Positions 1-8,447 of a stretch of 13,170 nucleotides of DNA are shown piece after piece. Each line of letters begins with the position of its first letter. The first letter of the stretch is position 1. Source of the stretch: Antrodiella citrinella (lineage: Eukaryota; Basidiomycota; Agaricomycetes; Polyporales; Steccherinaceae); NCBI GenBank assembly GCA_004802725.1, contig SGPM01000533.1, forward strand, positions 1 to 13,170. Direction: 5' to 3'. Under the pieces are notes generated by a model. The model ran no database searches. It was not told the DNA's origin and saw only the letters and a program-made list of their open reading frames with translations. Both the position numbers and the translations under genes were made by a program.

Positions 1-698
1 TCGAGCGCGAGATCCTGCCTATGGCTATCCAGCAAGGCATGGCGCTCTCTCCCTACAACGTACTTGCCGGAGGTCACATTCGTACGGACGAAGAAGAGGA
101 ACGTCGTCGTCAAACCGGCGAAGGCGGTAAGTGTCTTTTCTCTGTGTTTTCACCACACGTCTCTCCGTGGCTGAACCGATCCTGCAGGTCGCATGCTCTT
201 CGTGTCGCAGTGGGAACGTACCGAAGACGAGAAGAAGATGTGCAAAGCACTCGAGAGTGTCGCGAAGGAAGTCGGTGCTAAGCACATCACTTCAGGTACG
301 GGTTCAATCCCGGTTCAACGACATCGATACAGATCGAATGTTGATCTACTCTTATAACCAGTTGCCATCGCCTACGTGATGCAGAAAGCCCCCTACGTCT
401 TCCCCATCATCGGCGGTCGCAAAGTCGAGCATCTTATGAGCAACCTTGAAGCCCTCGATATCGCACTCACGCCCGAACACATCGAATACATCGAAAGCAT
501 CTTCCCGTTCGATGCTGGGTTCCCGTACAACGTTTTCGTGCGTACTTCAATCCCTTGCACCAATGCATCCTTTTTATTGATTCATGATATGATATGTAGG
601 GATCTGCTGATGACTACACCTATCTCTTCAAGATCGGAGGGCATTGTGACAAATGGCCTGTACAGCAAGCTATTCGACCCGCGCCTCCCAGTCAGTGA
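1..698 (+). CDS. Aryl-alcohol dehydrogenase-like aldo/keto reductase, 3' part
   Basis: C-terminal 168 residues of an NADP-dependent aldo/keto reductase of the fungal aryl-alcohol dehydrogenase type, a cytosolic enzyme that interconverts aromatic aldehydes and alcohols. The 5' half lies left of the window; the first complete codon is at 3. Exons by splice signals and phase: 1-126, 188-295, 362-537, 600-698, stop TGA 696-698; introns are 61, 66 and 62 nt. Family marks seen: the ILPMA..QGMALSPYN strand, the AIAYVMQKAPYVFPIIGGRK cofactor-binding region, the LTPEHIEYIES helix and the closing DKWP..QAIRP tail. The catalytic Asp/Tyr/Lys/His residues lie in the missing half, so activity cannot be judged. 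The last exon and 3' flank recur inverted at the right end of the window. An alternative 53-nt intron (691-743) would remove the stop. Family assignment is firm; the substrate is unknown. Confidence 0.9.
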
Positions 699-816
699 TC
701 GGTTGGTCGATATTGGCGTTTACAGCTGTTTACCTTTTTGTAGGCGTGGTCCAAAATCATAGTACATTGGTTAGCTCTGGCGGACTCTGAGTTNCATAAT
801 GATGGATATGATTGCA
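582..816 (+). repeat. Left arm of inverted repeat (reductase 3' end)
   Basis: Bases 582-788 are the exact reverse complement of 12964-13170, checked base by base over 207 positions. The match resumes at 784-816 against 12682-12714, where the right arm holds an extra 254 bp. The arm covers the end of the reductase's last intron, its last exon and its 3' flank. It contains the only ambiguous base of the window (794), which reads as A by comparison with the other arm. Homology stops at 816, just before a small hairpin (821-836). Confidence 0.95.
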
Positions 817-1048
817 CGAAGACTCCGCCTGGAGTCGAAACCTCGATCTTTCTTGAATCCCGCAGCATCTGCAATCGAGTTTGATGTGTATCTAAAGTAA
901 ATGTATTCCAATGGTACGGTCCCAAGTGATTCGACAAGAAATTCTCGATGCCTCAACGAAGAAGCAATCTTCACATACTAGCCCTCCGGTTGTCTCTTCT
1001 CCGAACCGTGGCACACAACGCACAATGTCTTGTTCAAAATGTGGGACA

Positions 1049-2674
1049 TCATGCCATTGAGCTTCCGGCCTCGCCTACCACTCTGTCATAGTGGTGAAGG
1101 ACCTGGGCCAAGATGGCGTACAGCTGTGCGCAGACGTTCATCCTGGCTTTGAAGAGCTTGGGTGGTAGTGATTTGTCAATCTATCGATAGTAGTCACAAG
1201 TAGTTGGAGGTGGACGTACTTGCGAAGTCTTGGTACCATGAGCATAGTAGAGTTTGTCCTCAACGACGATCAATTCTAATTCCGTTCGTATCTGTATCAA
1301 GATTAAGTCGATGCAAGACTCTCCATGATATTTATGGCGCACCGTGGCCCAAACCTCAGGGAACGCCATAAGACACGGGTAGATAGTTTCGAAGTCTTCG
1401 GACGACGACGAAGTCAAGCTGAAGGTTACGCCGAGAACGTCAGCAGAGGTTCGAGATTTGCTGTACATGGCATCTGCAGATGACCTACGATCAGTGACAA
1501 CTTCTCAAAATATGTCACGATCAAAACCTACTATGAGCTGTGGTTCGTGGCATGTACGTGGTGGTGATCATCCCTGTCGCACCTGAATATGAAATGTTAA
1601 TGATCTTTTATGCAATTCACTCAACGCCTGAACTTACAAGACACTCCGCCAGAACCGAGGCGTGACTCGGGCAAAGAAGCTTTCAAGCCCTCCTTCTGCG
1701 TGAGAGACACCAAGGGATGTGGATAGGGTGTTATCTAGCGGGGGAGTCCAATGCTCAACGTGAATTGACATTTCCTGACATTGGTAGGGCCTGCAATAAA
1801 ATGTGAGTCGTATATATCGATGACAGATGAAGCGAACAATTCATACAGTTTGAAAAAGCTGTCTGTTGCTGAACCTTGTGCAGCGGCGTACGATAATCCG
1901 TGCCTCCGTAGAGGCTACAATATCCTGCCAGTTGTCCTCCGCACCGTACAGTCGTTTGCAGAAATTATTGAACGAGCATACAACTGTAGCCGCCTGAGAT
2001 GCATCCGCCTCAAGACCCTGAACAAAGATGATCGTCGAGAAACGTTAGGATGTATTTGACGCAGAACTGTCACGAACCTTGCGGATCCTGGGAATCTCTC
2101 GCTTCTTGTCGCCAATAGAGATATTGTCGTCTTGAAAAAATGTACCATACATTCTCGCGAAATCTGTTGACCTTGATGTGATATCGCGTGTGCGCAGAAA
2201 AGGAAGATCGGTACCTTGGGCTGACCGCTCAGCCTTCGCTGTCTCGTCGCTAGATCGTCTCAGCAACACGGGGAAGATCTAATATCATGGCTCCAGTCAG
2301 TCTTTATAACACATGAACGGCATCAGAGACCTCACCCTGTAGAGCTCAGCCCACAGCACGATGAGAGCATTCATCTCTGTAACGAGTGGAGTGGAGGGAT
2401 TATTAATGAGGACTGTTCGAAACATCACTGAAATCTGGTTGAAACTAGCAAGAATTTGGAAAGCTCCGTAAACAAGATCGTTGATCTCAATCAAGGGATT
2501 TCCCGGGTTCGGGGCTGTAAGTCGAGCGTGAAGGTCGGTGAGCACTTTCAACTTGTACTCATCAGAGAGTGGACTGAGTACCGTGACGCCGCAGCTGGCG
2601 TAAGGGAACAACTGAGTCGTGCTTTCATCATGTATTACCAACTTGGGAATTTGGGCGATCGTGAGACACTTCAT
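1049..2674 (-). pseudogene. Decayed paralogue of the unrecognised ten-exon gene at 8448-10055
   Basis: Minus-strand relative of the gene at 8448-10055, recognisable exon by exon. Proposed segments: 2674-2336, 2278-2215, 2163-2078, 2017-1847, 1790-1638, 1582-1532, 1473-1343, 1291-1220, 1156-1049 (stop TGA 1051-1049). Segments two and three match the paralogue exactly in length (64 and 86 nt), and SDEYKLKVLTDLH and INDLVYGAFQI are shared. Breaks seen: the aligned start codon is replaced by CAT (2632-2630), leaving only an upstream in-frame ATG at 2674; a 7-nt insertion at 1918-1912 shifts the frame and leads to a stop near 1846; two bases are missing near the end of the 1790-1638 segment, so its phase does not fit the next exon unless a weak GTGTCT donor is used. 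Intron 5 of the paralogue is open here and may be read through. No TATA box was found upstream. Function unknown; probably not making a full protein. Confidence 0.75.
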
Positions 2675-3474
2675 GTTGCATCGCGAGTACTCTATCTGAG
2701 TGCTTGTGATAAGGGAGCCCACGCTGGGTTCGGCGTTGAGCGGCGAATGCCTAGAAAGGAAAATGGCTTCCACAAAAGGCAACGGTACTTGAAGGGCGCG
2801 TTCGGACACCGGATGCAATTCCGCTTTTCAGAGATTGACTTACATAAGCGACTGCACATTTACGGAAATCGGAGGGGGTCGGCAGACTCGGCACCGATAA
2901 AAGATCGACTTACCTGTGGTGCAATTGACACTTGAAAGTTGATTGACACAGCTGGGACAGTAATCCTCGGACTCAAAATCCCGACGATGAATGATCGAAC
3001 GAGAGGAGGTCCATGTAGCTCAAGCGTTAGATAGGAACATCACCCCTTTTTGGATGTACGATCGTTGAAATCGGAGGCCCAGTGCCTCGCAGTACGATGA
3101 TACCATGTGCGTAGACAAACGGCACAAGAAAACTCTGGCAAAAATGAATGAACATGAAAGCAGAAGTAGTTTTGGAAACCTAATGGAATGGGTTGCTGAA
3201 GGAACACGCCAGCGCCGATACGTACCTCCGACATGGTACATTGGTACAACCCGCCTCAATCATATGTTTTCATGTCGGAAGATCTTTCTTAAGTAGTGAG
3301 GATGATGTGTTAAGAATGTTTAGGGCCGAGGGAGTGCTGCCACACGGGCGTCTCCCACTACGTCAGCCCACTTTGCTGCGCGGCTCTGGCCGTGGCGCCA
3401 CCCGCCGAAGGCTCGTTTATTAACTTCCCACCTCCTTCCTTCATTGTCTCAACTCTTTCTCTTTTACCCCCATC
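2675..3474. other. Intergenic region between divergent genes
   Basis: About 800 bases separate the left end of the decayed gene and the PAF-acetylhydrolase start. Open frames here are short, lack family resemblance and lie on both strands, so none is called. The last 55 bases or so before the ATG at 3475 are strongly pyrimidine-rich on the + strand (about 3424-3474), as is common just upstream of fungal start codons. No clear TATA box was seen for either gene. Confidence 0.5.
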
Positions 3475-5701
3475 ATGTCTACGATTTCGCCAACAGCTTC
3501 ACGACGTTCTGTACGACGCTCGCGGTCGTTCAGAATGTCCAACTCGCACTCGCGCTGGTCCGTCGAGCATACCGACTCTGTCAGCCCGACACGCTCAAAG
3601 CGCATCTCCACGGGCTTTCTCCCAAAACCACCACCTCCAGAATGTCCACAGGTCATCCAGACGGTTCACAAACGTTCCCCATTCGGCGCACTCCTCAGCA
3701 GGACTCTGCCAAACTACAGCGGTCACTATCCAGTCGGTGTATGCGACGTCGAGGTCCCAATACCGAAACAGTCGTTTGGCGAGTTCAAGCACAAGTCTAT
3801 GCCGGATGCTGCTGCGGGCCTCACCATCGACACTGTGCTGTTCACTTTGTTCTATCCCACCGAAACAGTGAATACCAACCAACGGGTCGTATGGTTTCCA
3901 AGGTAAGCACTTCCCTCGCGGCGGAGAATCTGCGGATAGAGAGGCAAACGGTTGGTCGGCTGGATGGTCTGGACGAGAGCTGGGGGGCGGGAACGTCTCG
4001 CACGACCATTACTGAACTCTCTATCTTCATTTCTCTGCCTCACATCCTGTATTCGGTCGCTGGACATAGCATGCACAGGTTGCGACAGACCATTGACGGG
4101 TTCCTTCGGATGGCCAACAGGACACCGAACTGGGCGATGAAAACCGTTGTCTGTGAGTGTGCCTGTCGGGCTTGCTCCTCTCGATGTCCGAGCTGATAGA
4201 GTTTCCAGATCCTGCCGCTGCTGCTGCCATCTACGGCACAACTTTCCCAGCGGTAGAGCACGCCCCTCTCCGACAGGCCCCGCCGAAGACGCAGTGGCCT
4301 CTCATGATTTTTAGTCACGGCGTGGGCTGCTCACGTCTCATGTATGTGAGTACACCATATCAATTCGCCGTGAGACCACAGTACTGACGTCATTGCCTTC
4401 CCCTTGCAGTCTGCGTTCTGCGGCGAGATGGCGTCCCGAGGGTACATCGTAGCTGCTATCGAACATCGCGACGGAACGGGACCCAGCTCTCGCATCACGA
4501 ATGCAGACGGGTGCACGACGAGGCTGGACTGGCTGGACTGGAAAGATCTTGCGTACGTCGCATGCTTTCGCAGCGTATCAGACCATTGCTCACAACGTTA
4601 TTCGTATTTGTCAGCTGGCCGCAGCCCGAACAACCGAAGAACGACACCACCCTGCGCCACGTCCAGCTCGACGTTCGGTTGGCGGAGGTTCAGGGGGTGT
4701 TGGATGTCATGAAGAAGATCACGAATGGAGATGTTGTGGCTCAGACGCGGTTGACGCAAGCTCAAACGTCATTCGAGTGGGCCAGATGGAAATGCGTTAA
4801 TACACACCGTCCAGTCATGGCTGGTCATTCATTTGGCGGCACTCTCGGGGTAAGCAGCTTTCGTTATTGCGATTGACGTCAATCGTGCTTACGTTCGTTT
4901 CAGATGGCTGCTGCGTCCGATCCTAGATTTACTTTCAGTCAGGTTGTAGTTATGGATCCTGCTGTTCAGCGTAAGCGTGAAAATATGACGTTGAGTACAG
5001 TGGCTGATTGATTGCATGTTCAGGCATGTATCCTTGGGATGGTCACATCAACGTCCCATTCCTAGCTCTGAACTCTGAGGAGTGGATGTTGGGGCATGAG
5101 TTCCCGTTGTTCCGAGAGATGCTCCCTCAAATTGCTAGACCGTCTGTCTTCCTTATCCGTAAGTATTCCTGTGACATGACATCACCGTCGATGACAGGCT
5201 GACCTTTCATCAGCGGGTTCAACCCATCCGTCGTTCAGCGACGTCTTCCTCATTCTCCCACCTTACATTAACAAGCTCACAGGTCTCCGTGCTGAGGCTC
5301 ACCACGTAGTCGACACGATGATCAAGCTGGTCGACAAGTTCTTGGATGGTCTGACTGAAGAAGTGCGCGCCAATTCCCGAGAGATTTCCGGCGACCTTAT
5401 CCTCGAGCGCGGCTTACTCAGCAGCATGTCAAGTGTGTCTATCATCTCCACAGCTGCCCCCACGCCCATGGGCAGCCCCGATCTCAACTTCAACAGCCCG
5501 CACTTCAGTGCTGACGGCGTTACGGGCGTCAAGTCGAAGCCCAAGAAGATGAGGAAGACGTTGGGTCGGCTCGGCGATATTGGTGAGCTGGTGTCTTACC
5601 GGCTGGAGGCGGATCTGGAGCGGATGAAGATCGAGAACAACTCGGAATTGGCGAAGGCTGGGATGAGTCGAGTCCGCAAACGGACTAACTCTAAGCTGTA
5701 A
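3475..5701 (+). CDS. PAF-acetylhydrolase-like alpha/beta hydrolase
   Basis: Complete eight-exon gene, 568 residues. Exons: 3475-3902, 4079-4152, 4209-4345, 4410-4552, 4615-4849, 4904-4970, 5024-5158, 5214-5701; all phases agree. The family hydrolyses the sn-2 ester of platelet-activating factor and oxidised or short-chain phospholipids. Visible marks: FKHKSMPDAAAGLTIDTVLF early in the domain, MIFSHGVGCSRLMY, the EHRDGTGPSS segment, nucleophile motif GHSFGG with Ser333, acid Asp357 in VVVMDPAVQR and His411 in GSTHPSFSD. Spacings of 24 and 54 residues are close to those of plasma-type PAF-acetylhydrolases. The first 60 residues are rich in Ser and Arg, probably disordered, and there is no signal peptide, so an intracellular enzyme is likely. 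The C-terminus is basic. The first intron is long (176 nt); the others are 53-64 nt. The start follows a pyrimidine-rich leader. The natural substrate in fungi is uncertain. Confidence 0.93.
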
Positions 5702-7167
5702 TCGACCCTCCGTTCACAATCGCCTTTTTGTTCCACGTATCTGCGCATTATCTAACGCTGTGTGCGACATTGGCTCCTCTCACCTTGTTTCCCTCTTTCC
5801 AACTCTTCATGTACTATCTATTCCCCATTGTAGACTTACATGTGTATAACTAAGCATGGACTTGACCTTTTTTATGTAGAACATCTTGTATCCACCTTCA
5901 TCCTTCATCATCGTGCGCACATTGCAATGTACATCACTCCATCATATTAATACTGTGTTCTTGACATTTCACGGTGTTAGGTGTCGGCGTAGAGCTCTAC
6001 CGTAAGTTGTTATAGCCACTGCCTCGGCCATGCCACTTGAGGACGATCTGCGCGTGGTCAAGACCGTTCGAGCTCGGACACGGCTTCCTGCACTGAATTC
6101 TTTTGCGCAGTCGTGGGATACATCATTCCCATCCTTAAAATGAAATGGCTTGGCGAGCCACGCGGATTGGACGTGGCGGCTACACATGTACAAATGTTCA
6201 AGTTGAACTTAGACGAGAACTGGCAGTCTGGCACGATCAGTAGCTGCCCGGTGTTTTGATGATGATGATGGGCAAGAATAGCGTTCAATTCACTCTTTGA
6301 TCTTCCACAATATCCTTTCTATATCCTTTTATTTTTTTCTGTTCGTAGGTAGGGAAGACATCGTCGTTGGAGATTACGTGTGTACGTATACGCGCCTGAC
6401 GCCACACGATCGTTTCGTAGTGGCGTCTATCGAATCTTCCTTCCACCATCATCAAATCTTGAAGCTGAACTTACTGTTTCAGTATGTTTCTTCGGTGACT
6501 TCTAGGTTCTAATCGTCAATTGCTTCACGAACTCATAAATAGTGCAACAACTATGCAAAATTATGCACTCCTCCAGGACAATGCACAGTCGTCACGGCGG
6601 GGATGTCCGTCTCCATGACGAGTATTTGGCAGTAACAACGACACTGGCAGACGTATTCCATACCTCGTGAACGGCTTGAGGGCATCCTGGACAGGACGGC
6701 TCTTCTCACCGGGGTCTACGGTGTTGATGGTAGGATGCTCGGCTCGTGCTGTACCCTCTTCTGTGTCCTCCGGGTGCACTCTGGTATGAACATTTCAATG
6801 ATTGACTGCGGATTTTTCGGTGAGAATGTTCCGCTTTGGATTCCTTGCCGTGCATGACACTAACTTGCTCGATGGTCAGGTTGTGGTGTTCGTGTCAAAG
6901 GCTATGTCGTCGATGTCACCGTGACCAAGAACTCTGCGGTGTTGTCGGCGAACAGAAGTATCTGTCAATGACATGTATTCGCCCGCGAGGCGCCACAGAT
7001 TGGGGGTCATGTATAAAGAGTTTGACAGTAGCTGAGGAGTATCAAACAATTCGCATCTTTCGTTCGCTTCACGGCCAGGAGTCGTTCAGTTTTCTTCGAG
7101 TCGATCTCGCTTTCAAGTTACATTCCCTACCAGTCTCAGCCTTCGTCTTCCAGCTCATCTCCCAGCT
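5702..7167. other. Long gap with a possible small spliced reading frame
   Basis: Nearly 1.5 kb without a convincing gene. The first 250 bases are T-rich and likely the 3' flank of the hydrolase gene. A perfect 12-bp palindrome lies at 5989-6000 and a short GAT repeat near 6257-6270. Two stretches look partly coding: a minus-strand frame at 6779-6561 with a donor-like site after it, and a + strand two-exon frame (6786-6819 joined to 6880-6971, intron of 60 nt with a CTAAC branch-like site) giving 41 residues. Neither resembles a family I know. They may be remnants or chance. The TATA box of the next gene closes the region. Confidence 0.45.
7012..7017 (+). promoter_or_regulatory. TATA box of the HsbA-like gene
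   Basis: TATAAA on the + strand, 156 bases before the start codon at 7168. Transcription would begin about 30 bases downstream, leaving a leader of about 125 bases that is pyrimidine-rich towards the ATG. Position and sequence fit a strong fungal core promoter; the start site itself is inferred. Confidence 0.6.
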
Positions 7168-7816
7168 ATGTTCGCTCGTGCCTCCGCCGTTTTACTGTGC
7201 GCTCTCGCTGTTTTCGGAGCGACTTCGGTTGTTGCAGGTATGATCAAGTCCCGCAGAGCTTCTGCTATACCCCTGACGCGCATTTCTTGCCCTTAGCTCC
7301 GTTGTACCAGCACACCGCCCGCCAGATCGGGGATTTGCAATGCAACATTGATCGCCTCAAGATCGTGGGTGACATTGTCGCAGCGACCGCAACTACCAAC
7401 ACGCTCAAGTCGCAGCTCGCCTCGTACGTCCCGCTCACGGTGTCATTACAACACATCTCATGCTCACTCTGACGCTGTTTAGCGACGCCAATGGTTCCAC
7501 CCAGATCGCCGCTGTAAGCTCGGGCCTTGGCAATGTCTCGAGTGGTATCGATACAATCGCTGCGGCGTTGTTCACCGGTCAGGATGCGCCTGCCGCAGCT
7601 CGTGACCAGGTCGCTCAAGGCTTGACCGCTGCGATCACCGCTGCGAATAGCATTACTTCGTGAGCTTTGTTTCTTTTAACGTTCCACTATAGCACGACAA
7701 GCTGACACTTGACATGCAGCACAAATTCTCAGGTAACAAGCAACGTGAACAAGCTCAAGACCCAGCTTCAAGCCGCTGAGTCTGCCGGAAATGGTGTCGT
7801 GGCGAACTGCAAGTAA
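7168..7816 (+). CDS. HsbA-like secreted hydrophobic surface binding protein
   Basis: Four exons, 7168-7237, 7297-7423, 7483-7659 and 7720-7816, encode 156 residues with consistent phases; introns are 59, 59 and 60 nt. The first 23 residues form a signal peptide with a hydrophobic core and a likely cut at SVVA/AP. The mature part of about 133 residues is rich in Ala, Thr, Ser and Asn and helical, with just two cysteines, Cys39 in LQCNIDRLK and Cys155 next to the C-terminus, the expected disulfide pair of HsbA and the related cell-wall galactomannoprotein family. HsbA from Aspergillus oryzae binds hydrophobic surfaces and recruits a cutinase, so a role at the cell surface or on solid substrate is plausible here. 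Several N-glycosylation sites (NGS, NVS) are present. It is preceded by a TATA box. Family assignment is good; the partner enzyme is unknown. Confidence 0.87.
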
Positions 7817-8447
7817 TGTGGTTGCGGTGATGCTGTGGGGGTCGGCGCTGTATAGTCTGTACTGGTCGAAGTTGGACATTTGTTTTTGGATAGGCTGATA
7901 CCGTTTGTTGTCGGTGCTCTAGGTCGCTAGGGGTTGTTCATGCGGATGTCTTGAATGGATGGCGTTGGATGATGTTACAGAGACGTAATGCCCAAGGTGC
8001 AAGTAGGATCCAGCCAGACTGCCAAGGTGACGAGAGTATGATGAAGATAGACTTGGTGTTTCCTTACATCGTCTGCGGCGCAAACACTGACGCCAGTGCA
8101 TGTCAAGTGAGTCCAGAAACACACGTTTATGGGGTCACTATGCCCACTAATGAGTTTAACGACCAACCCAGAAAAAGGTGAGTCCGAGTCATGATCAACA
8201 TCTTGCAAATAAGTCACTCTAATTCCTTCTCTGAACTAGCTTTCAGCCTGAAGATAGAAATAGCATAATCCCATGATGATTATTGCCTGCACCACGGCCG
8301 TGTCTCTTCGGACGTCTTGACACAAGATTCCTCCGACGAATCCTATATAAGCTCTCAATAGTGTTCTCCAAATCCCAGACCGCTCCTCGACATCCTCGGC
8401 TTTTGCTTCAGGCGAAATTCCTCTCGCATACGTATTGCCCGCTTGAG
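7817..8447. other. Intergenic region before the unknown gene
   Basis: Contains the 3' flank of the HsbA-like gene and the promoter of the gene at 8448. No gene-like frame was found. An open frame runs from 8283 into the next coding region, but its first part lies across the TATA box and is not taken as coding. Confidence 0.5.
8344..8350 (+). promoter_or_regulatory. TATA box of the unknown ten-exon gene
   Basis: TATATAA, 104 bases before the ATG at 8448, predicting a leader of roughly 70 bases. It supports the 8448 start over the in-frame ATG at 8283, which lies upstream of it. No such box was found at the decayed paralogue. Confidence 0.6.

Noticed and set aside
296..361. GGTTCAATCC resembling a tRNA B-box
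   Set aside because: It lies in a 66-nt reductase intron with coding exons on both sides; no acceptor stem or anticodon arm can be drawn.
2456..2935. 159-residue + strand frame
   Set aside because: Antisense to the best-conserved exon of the decayed paralogue; it is a shadow of that exon.
3444..4196. 250-residue + strand frame overlapping the hydrolase start
   Set aside because: Runs in a different frame across exon 1 and intron 1 of the hydrolase gene and shows no family features.
6561..6779. Minus-strand 72-residue frame with a protein-like look
   Set aside because: A splice-like acceptor and donor flank part of it, but no start, partner exons or family match were found. Not called as a gene.
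8283..8447. In-frame N-terminal extension of the unknown protein from ATG 8283
   Set aside because: It would lie across the TATATAA box at 8344. The downstream ATG at 8448 fits the promoter better.
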